From JBQTJJ01 sp052387235 (lineage in GTDB: Bacteria > Actinomycetota > Acidimicrobiia > Acidimicrobiales > GCA-2861595): 16,258 nt of DNA. The stretch spans positions 1 through 16,258 of the forward strand of contig JBQTJJ010000166.1 of the NCBI GenBank assembly GCA_052387235.1, given 5' to 3'. Positions 6,559-11,796 of the stretch are shown here, piece by piece (the stretch's first letter is position 1; each line of letters begins with the position of its first letter). The notes beneath the pieces were generated by a model. It searched no databases. It was not told where the DNA came from and saw nothing but the letters and a program-made list of their open reading frames with translations. A program made the translations under genes and the position numbers.

Positions 6559-8102
6559 CCGGCTCCCGGACGGCGCGGACGCCGGCGCTGCTGGCGGGCG
6601 CCGGGGCGGTGGTGGCGCTCGGGATGATCCTCCCCCTGGCCCACCTGCTGGTGCGGGCCAGCGAGGCCGACCACCCTCTGGAGCTGCTGGCGTCGGAGCG
6701 GGTCCTGCGCTTCCTCTCGGGCACGGTGCGCCTGGCCCTCGCCGTCACGATCCTGACCCTGGTGCTCGGGGTGGGGCTGGCCTGGCTCGTCGAGCGCACG
6801 GACCTCCCCGGCCGCCGGCTGCTCGGCCTGGCCGCCGCCCTGCCGCTGGTGGTGCCCACGTACGTGGGGGCGCTGGCGCTGCGGGCCGCCTTCGGGCCCC
6901 GGGGCCTGATCGTGGAGGTGCCGGGCCTGGTGGGCTTCTGGGGCGCCACGCTCGCCCTGGCCCTGTCCACCTACCCCTACGTCTACCTCCTGGCCCGGGC
7001 CACGTTGTCGCGCTCCGACCCGGCCCTGGAGGAGGCGGCCCGCGCCATGGGCGACCGGGCCCCGGCCGTGTTCCGCAGGGTGATCCTGCCCCAGCTCCGG
7101 CCGGCCGCCGCCGCCGGCGGCCTGCTCTCGTTCCTCTACGTCCTGTCCGACTTCGGGGCGGTGTCGATCCTGCAGTACGACACGCTCACCCGCGGCATCT
7201 TCCTCGAGTACCGCTCCCTCACCGCCGACCGGGCGCCGGCCGCGCTGCTCGGGGTGGTGCTGGTGGCGCTCACGCTGGCCGCCATCGGCGCCGAGCGCGT
7301 CCTGCGGGGCCGGCCGGTGACCAGCCGGGCCGTGGCGGGCACCGCCCCGCCCCGCCCCGTCCCTCTCGGCCGTTGGCGTCTTCCCGCCGCCGGGGCGGTC
7401 CTGTCGGTGGTGGCGGCCGGCGTCGCCCTGCCGGTCGGCGTCGTCGTGTACTGGGCCTCGGTGGGATCGAGCCGGGGCCAGGCCGGCGCCCTGCTGGTGC
7501 GGGCCGCGTCCACATCGGTGGGGCTGTCGGCCGCGGCCGCGCTGGCCGCGCTGGTCCTGGCCCTGCCGGTGGCCGTCCTCGGCGTGCGCCACCGCTCCAG
7601 GTTCAGCCGGGCCGTGGAGACGTGTGCCTACGCCGGCTACGCCCTCCCCGGCCTCGTGATCGGCCTGGCCCTGGTGTTCTTCGCCAGCCGCTACACCCCG
7701 CTCGTGTACCAGACGGTCTCGCTGGTGGTGGTGGCCTACGTGATCCGCTTCCTGCCCGAGGCCCTGGGCGCCGTGCGCTCCTCGCTGGCCAGGGTGGACC
7801 CGGCCCTGGAGGAGGCGGGCCGCTCCCTGGGGCGCCGGCCCCTGGCCGTGGCCGCCAGCGTCACCCTTCCCCTGGTCCGCCCCGGCCTCCTCGCCGGCGG
7901 CGCCCTCGTCTTCCTCACCGCCATGAAGGAGCTGCCCGCCACCCTGCTCCTGCGCCCGGCCGGCACCGAGACGCTGGCGGTGCGGGTCTGGACCGGGGCG
8001 TCCGAGGGCCTCTACGCCCAGGCGGCTCCGGCCGCCCTGCTGGTGGTGGCCGTGTCGGCGCTGGCCCTGTGGCCGCTCCGGCCTGGGAAGATGGGGAGGT
8101 GA
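6555..8102 (+). CDS. fbpB: Ferric-iron ABC transporter permease, fused double domain; probable CTG start
   Basis: The 515-residue membrane protein holds two BPD_transp_1 halves in tandem, as in FbpB/FutB. EAA loops lie at about 159-187 (EEAARAMGDRAPAVFRRVILP) and 419-445 (EEAGRSLGRRPLAVAA..LP). The first helix is at about 10-34 and roughly 12 helices are expected. No ATG, GTG or TTG precedes that helix in frame after the upstream gene's end; the first is GTG 6609, which would cut the helix. CTG 6555 overlaps the fbpA stop as CTGA and has AAGGAGG (6538-6544) 10 bases upstream, so it is the best start. The gene forms an overlapping unit with the binding protein and the ATPase. Family confidence is high; the start is inferred. 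Confidence 0.88.
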   Translation: MTGSRTARTPALLAGAGAVVALGMILPLAHLLVRASEADHPLELLASERVLRFLSGTVRLALAVTILTLVLGVGLAWLVERTDLPGRRLLGLAAALPLVVPTYVGALALRAAFGPRGLIVEVPGLVGFWGATLALALSTYPYVYLLARATLSRSDPALEEAARAMGDRAPAVFRRVILPQLRPAAAAGGLLSFLYVLSDFGAVSILQYDTLTRGIFLEYRSLTADRAPAALLGVVLVALTLAAIGAERVLRGRPVTSRAVAGTAPPRPVPLGRWRLPAAGAVLSVVAAGVALPVGVVVYWASVGSSRGQAGALLVRAASTSVGLSAAAALAALVLALPVAVLGVRHRSRFSRAVETCAYAGYALPGLVIGLALVFFASRYTPLVYQTVSLVVVAYVIRFLPEALGAVRSSLARVDPALEEAGRSLGRRPLAVAASVTLPLVRPGLLAGGALVFLTAMKELPATLLLRPAGTETLAVRVWTGASEGLYAQAAPAALLVVAVSALALWPLRPGKMGR

Positions 8103-9193
8103 CGGGCAACACCTACGACCAGGAGGCGCCGGCCGAGGCCCGGCCGGCCCCGGCCGGCCCGGCGCCGGCCGGCGGCGCCCCGGGTGCGGTCGAGCTGGTC
8201 GACGTCCGCAAGTCCTTCGGACCGGTGGAGGCGGTGCGGGGCGTGAGCCTCAGCCTGCCCGCCGGCGCCATCACCACCCTCCTCGGCCCGAGCGGCTGCG
8301 GCAAGACCACCACCCTCCGCCTGGTGGCCGGCTTCGAACGACCCGACGCCGGCCAGGTGCGCATCGCGGGGCGGACGGTGGCCGGCGCCGGCGCGTGGGT
8401 CCCCCCGGAGCAGCGCCGCGTCGGCATGGTGTTCCAGCAGCTGGCGCTGTTCCCGCACCTGGACGTGGCCGGCAACGTCGGCTACGGCCTGGCCGGATGG
8501 AAGCGCGACCGCCGGCGGGCCCGGGTGGCCGAGCTGCTCGACCTGGTCGGCCTGGCCGGCTACGACCGGCGCCGGCCCGACGAGCTCTCGGGCGGCCAGG
8601 CCCAGCGGGTGGCGGTGGCCCGGGCCCTCGCGCCCCACCCCGAGGTGGTCGTGCTGGACGAGCCCTTCTCCAGCCTCGACGTCACCCTGCGGGCCGAGCT
8701 GCGGGCCGAGGTCCGCCGCATCCTGCGGGCCGAGTCGGCCACCGCCCTCCTGGTCACCCACGACCAGGACGAGGCGCTGGCCATGGGCGACCAGGTGGCG
8801 GTGATGCTCGACGGTCGGGTGGCCCAGGTCGGCCCGCCCGAGGTCGTCTACCGCGGCCCGGCGATCGTCGCCGTCGCCACCTTCCTGGGCGACGCCAACA
8901 TCTTCTCCGGGGACCTGCGGGCCGGGCTGCTGGACACGGTGATCGGCCCGGTCCCGGTGGCGGGCCCCGACGGTCCCGCCACCTTGCTGGTCCGTCCCGA
9001 GGACCTCGAGCTGGACGAGGTGGACGACGGCGCCGGCGTGGTGGTCGACGTCGAGTACTACGGGCACGACCAGCTGGTGGTCGTCGACCTGGACGGCGGC
9101 GCCCGGGTCAGGGCCCGCCTGCACGCCCACCGCCGCCTGGCCCCGGGCACCAGGGTGCGGGCCCGTGCCCGCAGCGCCTACCGCCTCCCCTGA
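8099..9193 (+). CDS. fbpC: Ferric-iron ABC transporter ATP-binding protein with TOBE-like C-terminus
   Basis: The 364-residue ATPase begins with a Pro/Ala-rich stretch of about 30 residues. It then has Walker A GPSGCGKTT (63-71), Q113, signature LSGGQ (163-167), Walker B with D187-E188, and switch His221 (LLVTHDQDEALAMGD). From about residue 255 a C-terminal domain follows with FLGDANIF, VRPEDLEL and VEYYGHDQLVVV, typical of the FbpC/PotA/UgpC class with a TOBE-like regulatory domain. GTG 8099 overlaps the permease stop as GTGA. GGAGG touches this start, so spacing is poor, and an in-frame GTG about 30 bases upstream is a possible alternative. It supplies energy for iron import and is the last gene of the unit. 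Confidence 0.9.
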   Translation: MTGNTYDQEAPAEARPAPAGPAPAGGAPGAVELVDVRKSFGPVEAVRGVSLSLPAGAITTLLGPSGCGKTTTLRLVAGFERPDAGQVRIAGRTVAGAGAWVPPEQRRVGMVFQQLALFPHLDVAGNVGYGLAGWKRDRRRARVAELLDLVGLAGYDRRRPDELSGGQAQRVAVARALAPHPEVVVLDEPFSSLDVTLRAELRAEVRRILRAESATALLVTHDQDEALAMGDQVAVMLDGRVAQVGPPEVVYRGPAIVAVATFLGDANIFSGDLRAGLLDTVIGPVPVAGPDGPATLLVRPEDLELDEVDDGAGVVVDVEYYGHDQLVVVDLDGGARVRARLHAHRRLAPGTRVRARARSAYRLP

Positions 9194-9198
9194 CGCCT

Positions 9199-9242
9199 CC
9201 GGTCGCGGGACCGGCCCCAGGGCGACCGGTACCGCCACCGGT
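9199..9242. terminator. Two adjacent hairpins between convergent fbpC and the GNAT gene
   Basis: ccggtc (9199-9204) pairs with gaccgg (9209-9214) around a 4-base loop. Then accggt (9225-9230) pairs with accggt (9237-9242) around 6 bases. They fill the 56-base gap between the two convergent stops. No T-tract is seen on either side. Confidence 0.5.
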
Positions 9243-9249
9243 TCCGGGA

Positions 9250-9783
9250 TCAGTGGCGGGGCGGCGCCGGCGAGCCGGGCTGCAGCAGCCGCTGCATGAG
9301 GGCCACATCGAGCCAGCGCCCGAACTTGCGGCCCACCTCCCGCTCGATGCCCACCAGCTCGAAGCCGCAGGCCTGGTGCAGGGCGATCGACGTCTCGTGG
9401 CCCCCCACGATGCGGGCCATCACCGCGTGGAAGCCGTGCAGGCCGGCCAGGCGCACCAGCTCGGCCAGCAGGGCGCGGCCCACGCCCCGGCCCCGCCAGT
9501 CCCGGTCCACGTAGACCGAGTCCTCGACCGTCGTGGAGTAGGCGGGCCGGTCGCGGTACGGCGACAGCGAGCCGAAGCCCACCACCGCTCCATCCACCGT
9601 GGCCACCACGGCCGGGTGGGCGCCGGCGTGGGCCGCCAGCCACGCCCGCTGGTCGTCGAGGCTGCGCGGCACCAGGTCGAAGGTGACGGTGGACCCGGTG
9701 ACCTCCAGGTTGTAGATGGTGCGCACCGCCTCGGCGTCGTCCAGGCCGGCCAGGCGGACGGTGACGGGGGAGGCGGCGGGCAC
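9250..9783 (-). CDS. GNAT-family N-acetyltransferase, phosphinothricin-acetyltransferase-like
   Basis: The product has 177 residues. An N-terminal block IYNLEVTGSTVTFDL (24-37) and the SPYRDRPAYSTTVEDSVYV segment are typical of the PAT/Bar-like branch of GNAT enzymes. The acetyl-CoA pyrophosphate loop is seen as RGRGVGRALL (97-106), and the C-terminal GFELVGI..VGRKFGRWLDV block fits the same branch. Many chromosomal members acetylate unknown amines or amino-acid analogues such as methionine sulfoximine, so resistance should not be assumed. The start is GTG 9783, with no ribosome site. GATAGT ends 5 bases upstream, again suggesting a leaderless message. It is convergent with fbpC and divergent from the tRNA-Thr unit. 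The substrate cannot be read from sequence. Confidence 0.85.
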   Translation of the reverse strand: MPAASPVTVRLAGLDDAEAVRTIYNLEVTGSTVTFDLVPRSLDDQRAWLAAHAGAHPAVVATVDGAVVGFGSLSPYRDRPAYSTTVEDSVYVDRDWRGRGVGRALLAELVRLAGLHGFHAVMARIVGGHETSIALHQACGFELVGIEREVGRKFGRWLDVALMQRLLQPGSPAPPRH

Positions 9784-9788
9784 AGCGA

Positions 9789-9796
9789 ACTATCAT
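9789..9796. promoter_or_regulatory. Divergent -10 elements: GNAT gene (minus) and tRNA-Thr/Met unit (plus)
   Basis: On the plus strand TATCAT (9791-9796) matches the -10 consensus at 5 of 6 positions and would start RNA near 9803, about 47 bases before tRNA-Thr. On the minus strand GATAGT (9794-9789) ends 5 bases from the GNAT GTG. No convincing -35 is seen on either strand. Confidence 0.4.
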
Positions 9797-9803
9797 GGCC
9801 GGT

Positions 9804-9840
9804 CGCAGCCGGAAGGCTGCGGTCCGGGACCCGTTCCCGG
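9804..9840 (+). other. Two hairpins in the leader of the tRNA-Thr transcript
   Basis: cgcagcc (9804-9810) pairs with ggctgcg (9815-9821) around GGAA. ccggga (9824-9829) pairs with tcccgg (9835-9840) around 5 bases. Both stems are perfect and end 9 bases before the mature tRNA-Thr. They could guide 5' processing or simply fold the leader; the role is unknown. Confidence 0.4.
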
Positions 9841-9849
9841 GTGTCGATC

Positions 9850-9922
9850 GCCCTCTTAGCTCAGTCGGCAGAGCACAGCCATGGTAAGGCTGGTGTCGTG
9901 GGTTCGATTCCCACAGAGGGCT
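9850..9922 (+). tRNA. tRNA-Thr (anticodon GGT)
   Basis: Acceptor gccctct (9850-9856) pairs perfectly with agagggc (9915-9921); the discriminator is T9922. D stem gctc/gagc. Anticodon stem cagcc/ggctg closes loop atggtaa with GGT at 9883-9885. T arm gtggg-ttcgatt-cccac. CCA is not encoded, unlike tRNA-Tyr in this window. Confidence 0.96.
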
Positions 9923-9924
9923 CG

Positions 9925-9941
9925 CCGGCCGCCTCGGCCGG
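9925..9941 (+). other. Hairpin between tRNA-Thr and tRNA-Met
   Basis: ccggccg (9925-9931) pairs perfectly with cggccgg (9935-9941) around the 3-base loop cct. It lies in the 31-base spacer of the tRNA pair. It may aid tRNA processing or cause partial termination. Confidence 0.4.
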
Positions 9942-9953
9942 GTTGCCAGACCT

Positions 9954-10027
9954 GGCGGCGTAGCTCAGTTGGTCAGAGCACACGGCTCATAATCGTGTGG
10001 TCGTCGGTTCGAGTCCGACCGCCGCTA
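9954..10027 (+). tRNA. Elongator tRNA-Met (anticodon CAT)
   Basis: Acceptor ggcggcg (9954-9960) pairs with cgccgct (10020-10026) with a terminal G1-U72 wobble; the discriminator is A10027. Anticodon stem cacgg/tcgtg closes loop ctcataa with CAT at 9988-9990. The three G-C pairs and C1-A72 mismatch of initiator tRNA are absent. The body closely resembles actinobacterial elongator tRNA-Met. A tRNA-Ile2 (lysidine) identity is less likely. CCA is not encoded. Confidence 0.92.
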
Positions 10028-10033
10028 CTCCCA

Positions 10034-10059
10034 GTCGGCCGGCCTCCGGCCGGTCCGAC
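10034..10059 (+). terminator. Hairpin terminator after tRNA-Met
   Basis: gtcgg (10034-10038) plus ccggcc (10039-10044) pairs with ggccgg (10048-10053) plus ccgac (10055-10059), with loop tcc and one bulged T at 10054. The 11-bp GC-rich stem sits 6 bases after the tRNA. No T-tract follows. Confidence 0.55.
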
Positions 10060-10073
10060 ACCCCGAAGGCTCA

Positions 10074-10141
10074 GTCGCCGCTCCGCCGGCGTCGGCGACC
10101 AAGTCGGGTGGTGTCCTCGTCGCCGGCCGCAGGCCGGTGAC
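10074..10141 (+). other. Two further stem-loops between tRNA-Met and rpmG
   Basis: gtcgccg (10074-10080) pairs with cggcgac (10093-10099) around 12 bases. gtc-g-ccggcc (10119-10128) pairs with ggccgg-t-gac (10132-10141) around gca as a 10-bp stem with one G-U. The second ends 4 bases before the rpmG -10 hexamer, so it covers the usual -35 zone as DNA. Confidence 0.4.
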
Positions 10142-10145
10142 TGGC

Positions 10146-10151
10146 TAGACT
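10146..10151 (+). promoter_or_regulatory. -10 element TAGACT of rpmG, leaderless configuration
   Basis: TAGACT fits TANNNT and is followed by exactly 6 bases (gccgtc) and the rpmG ATG at 10158. No Shine-Dalgarno-like sequence lies upstream. Confidence 0.55.
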
Positions 10152-10157
10152 GCCGTC

Positions 10158-10322
10158 ATGGCCCGGAACGAGAAGCGCATCAAGATCACGCTGGCGTGTG
10201 AGGTGTGCAAGCGGCGCAACTACATCACGACGAAGAACAAGACCAACGATCGTGAGCGCATCGAGATGAACAAGTACTGCCGCTGGGACCGCCGCCACAC
10301 GGCGCACAAGGAGACGCGGTAA
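10158..10322 (+). CDS. rpmG: 50S ribosomal protein L33, zinc-ribbon form lacking the fourth cysteine
   Basis: The 54-residue product contains ITLACEVCKRRNYIT and ends RRHTAHKETR, clear L33 signatures, and is of normal length. L33 sits near the tRNA exit site of the large subunit. The zinc-type form normally has two CXXC pairs. Here the first is intact (C14, C17), but the second reads CRWD (C41 present, D44 in place of cysteine). Asp44 or a nearby His (H47, H50) might complete a metal site, or zinc binding may be lost. The gene follows tRNA-Thr and tRNA-Met, as in many actinobacteria. The ATG is 6 bases after a -10 hexamer with no ribosome site. Confidence 0.93.
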   Translation: MARNEKRIKITLACEVCKRRNYITTKNKTNDRERIEMNKYCRWDRRHTAHKETR

Positions 10323-10349
10323 CCGCGCCGGGGGCGCCCACCACCGTCC

Positions 10350-10375
10350 GTAACCTTTCTCCCACGAAGCGAGTC
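10350..10375 (+). promoter_or_regulatory. Possible promoter of the sigma/anti-sigma genes, perhaps autoregulated
   Basis: GTAACC (10350-10355) resembles the AAC-containing -35 motif of ECF-dependent promoters and lies upstream of a GTC (10373-10375) in the -10 zone. Alternatively TAACCT (10351-10356) is a TANNNT -10 for the main sigma factor, giving a leader of about 23 bases. The sequence alone cannot decide between them. Confidence 0.3.
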
Positions 10376-10385
10376 GAACGAGCCG

Positions 10386-10964
10386 ATGGCGCTGGACATG
10401 GCCGAGCTGGTCACCGCCGCCAAGGCCGGTGACAAGGCGGCGTTCACCGAACTGGTGAAGGCCACCTACGCGGAGTCCTACACCCTCGCCTTCCGGCTCA
10501 CCGGCAACGCGGAGGATGCGCAGGACGTGGTACAGGAAGCCTACGAGCGGGCCTTCAAGGGCCTGAAGCGGTACCGGGGTGACGCCAAGTTCACCACCTG
10601 GATGTACCGGATCACCGCCAACTGCGCCAAGAACCACCTGGTCAAAGGATCGAAGTCCCGGCACGAGGCCATCGACGAGACCACCGAGGTGTCGGACGAG
10701 CGCCCCGGGCCCGAGGCCCGCCTCGGCACGGCCGACGAGCGCCGCGTCCTCAACGCCGCCCTGCAGAGCCTGCCCGCCGACATGCGGGCCGTCGTGGTCC
10801 TGCGGGACGTCTACGACCTTCCCCACGAGGCCATCGCGGCCGAGCTCGGCATCAGCGAGGGGGCGGCCAAGGTGCGCCTGCACCGGGCCCGCCGCAAGCT
10901 CCGCGAGCGGCTGTTCCCGCTCCGGGGCGAGGACAGCGAGGAGGAGAGCGCTCGTGCAGTGTGA
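10386..10964 (+). CDS. ECF-type (extracytoplasmic function) RNA polymerase sigma factor
   Basis: The 192-residue protein has a sigma region 2 at about 20-86, including DAQDVVQEAYERAFKGL (44-60) and the FTTWMYRITANCAKNHL segment. A short variable linker follows, then sigma region 4 at about 122-176 (LPADMRAVVVLRDVYDLPHEAIAAE, then the helix-turn-helix GISEGAAKVRLHRARRKLRERL). Regions 1.1 and 3 are absent, which defines the ECF group. It would direct RNA polymerase to a stress or envelope regulon not visible here. The next gene overlaps its end by 11 bases and encodes a putative anti-sigma factor. No good ribosome site precedes the ATG. The ECF subgroup cannot be fixed by eye. Confidence 0.92.
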   Translation: MALDMAELVTAAKAGDKAAFTELVKATYAESYTLAFRLTGNAEDAQDVVQEAYERAFKGLKRYRGDAKFTTWMYRITANCAKNHLVKGSKSRHEAIDETTEVSDERPGPEARLGTADERRVLNAALQSLPADMRAVVVLRDVYDLPHEAIAAELGISEGAAKVRLHRARRKLRERLFPLRGEDSEEESARAV

Positions 10965-11319
10965 CGCCGTGGCCGACCGCCTGCCCCAGATCGTCGACGG
11001 CGGCGAGCGGGCCGCACCCGAGGTCCTGGCCCACGTCGAGTCGTGCCTGCGCTGCCAGGCCGAGCTGGTCCAGTACCGCAAGCTGCTGCGGGCCCTTCGC
11101 CAGCTGCGTACCGACATCCTCGAGCCCGCCCCCGGCACCCTCACCGCCATCCTCGCCGGCCTCGAGGCGGTCGGGGAGCGCGGCGCCATGCGCTCGCTGC
11201 TCACGGGCCGGAGGGGCGCCTACATCGGCGGCCTGGCTGCCGCCACCGCCGCCGCCGGCGCTGCGGGGGCGATCGTCCTCGCCAGCCGCGGCCGGCGCAA
11301 GATGCGCCTGGCCGGCTGA
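10954..11319 (+). CDS. Small zinc-binding anti-sigma factor with one C-terminal membrane segment
   Basis: The 121-residue product has the ZAS-type motif H27-X3-C31-X2-C34 (HVESCLRC), which marks anti-sigma domains that hold ECF factors. A helical region follows (35-75), then one hydrophobic Gly/Ala-rich segment at about 88-110 and only about 11 residues after it. There is thus no extracytoplasmic sensor domain, and sensing must use the zinc site, the membrane segment or a partner (inference). GTG 10954 overlaps the sigma gene by 11 bases, and AGGAGG at 10939-10944 gives 9-base spacing, so translation is probably coupled. A hairpin lies 8 bases after the stop, closing the two-gene unit. Confidence 0.82.
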   Translation: MQCDAVADRLPQIVDGGERAAPEVLAHVESCLRCQAELVQYRKLLRALRQLRTDILEPAPGTLTAILAGLEAVGERGAMRSLLTGRRGAYIGGLAAATAAAGAAGAIVLASRGRRKMRLAG

Positions 11320-11326
11320 CCGGCGT

Positions 11327-11348
11327 CCGGCCGCCCAATGGTGGCCGG
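11327..11348 (+). terminator. Hairpin terminator after the anti-sigma gene
   Basis: ccggccgcc (11327-11335) pairs with ggtggccgg (11340-11348) over 9 bp (one G-U) around loop caat. It begins 8 bases after the stop codon. The following sequence is G-rich and lacks a T-tract. Confidence 0.6.
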
Positions 11349-11360
11349 AGGGGGCGGTGC

Positions 11361-11366
11361 TATCCT
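11361..11366 (+). promoter_or_regulatory. -10 element TATCCT upstream of tRNA-Trp
   Basis: TATCCT fits TANNNT and would place the transcript start near 11373, about 15 bases before tRNA-Trp. No clear -35 is visible. This promoter probably also serves secE and nusG, since secE begins 28 bases after the tRNA. Confidence 0.45.
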
Positions 11367-11387
11367 CACCCGGTGACGAAGCCCCCT

Positions 11388-11460
11388 AGGGCAGTAGCTC
11401 AACTGGCAGAGCACCGGTCTCCAAAACCGGCGGTTGGGGGTTCGAGTCCCTCCTGCCCTG
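11388..11460 (+). tRNA. tRNA-Trp (anticodon CCA)
   Basis: Acceptor agggcag (11388-11394) pairs perfectly with ctgccct (11453-11459); the discriminator is G11460. D stem gctc/gagc. Anticodon stem ccggt/accgg closes loop ctccaaa with CCA at 11421-11423. T arm ggggg/ccctc with one G-U. The 3' CCA is not encoded. tRNA-Trp directly before secE is a common bacterial order. Confidence 0.97.
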
Positions 11461-11488
11461 CTCGCCTACGCCCGCGTCCGAGGTCGCA

Positions 11489-11791
11489 ATGAACCGACAG
11501 ATGAAGCGCATGATGCAGCGGCAGGGGCAGGTCGGCGCCGATGGCACGCCCGAGTCCGCTCGCCGCGCGCCGCAGCCGCGCCGGGCCCCGGCGCCGACCA
11601 AGGAGCGCACCAGCCCGGTCCAGTTCCTGCGCGAGGTCCGCGGCGAGCTGCGCAAGGTGGCATGGCCCACCCGTCCCGAGGTCATCAACTACTCCACCAT
11701 CGTCCTGGTCACGCTGGTCCTGCTGATCTCGCTGATCTTCGTGCTCGACCTGGCGTTCGCCAAGAGCATCCTCTTCCTCTTCAAGACGTGA
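11489..11791 (+). CDS. secE: Preprotein translocase subunit SecE
   Basis: The 100-residue protein has a basic, Pro-rich N-terminal half, then the SecE signature FLREVRGELRKVAWPTRPEV (47-66). One membrane segment follows (about 69-97, STIVLVTLVLLISLIFVLDL). The single-helix form is usual outside the enterobacteria. SecE clamps SecY in the Sec translocon. The ATG at 11489 has GAGG (11480-11483) spaced 5 bases; an in-frame ATG 12 bases later is a weaker alternative. It follows tRNA-Trp by 28 bases and its TGA overlaps a GTG in the nusG frame, so the three are probably one transcript. Confidence 0.95.
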   Translation: MNRQMKRMMQRQGQVGADGTPESARRAPQPRRAPAPTKERTSPVQFLREVRGELRKVAWPTRPEVINYSTIVLVTLVLLISLIFVLDLAFAKSILFLFKT

Positions 11792-11796
11792 CCGAC

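Noticed and set aside
9250..9783. Herbicide or antibiotic resistance gene
   Set aside because: PAT-like GNAT similarity alone does not show substrate; chromosomal relatives often act on other amines.
8012..9796. 594-codon minus-strand open frame covering fbpC and the GNAT gene
   Set aside because: It runs antisense through fbpC and out of frame through the real GNAT gene; both overlapped genes have complete motifs.
2402..9849. Genomic island integrated at a tRNA gene
   Set aside because: No integrase, transposase or direct repeat of a tRNA 3' end was seen, and composition and codon style match the flanks.
9954..10027. Initiator tRNA-fMet
   Set aside because: It lacks the three G-C pairs in the anticodon stem and the C1-A72 mismatch; it has G1-U72 and an elongator-type body.
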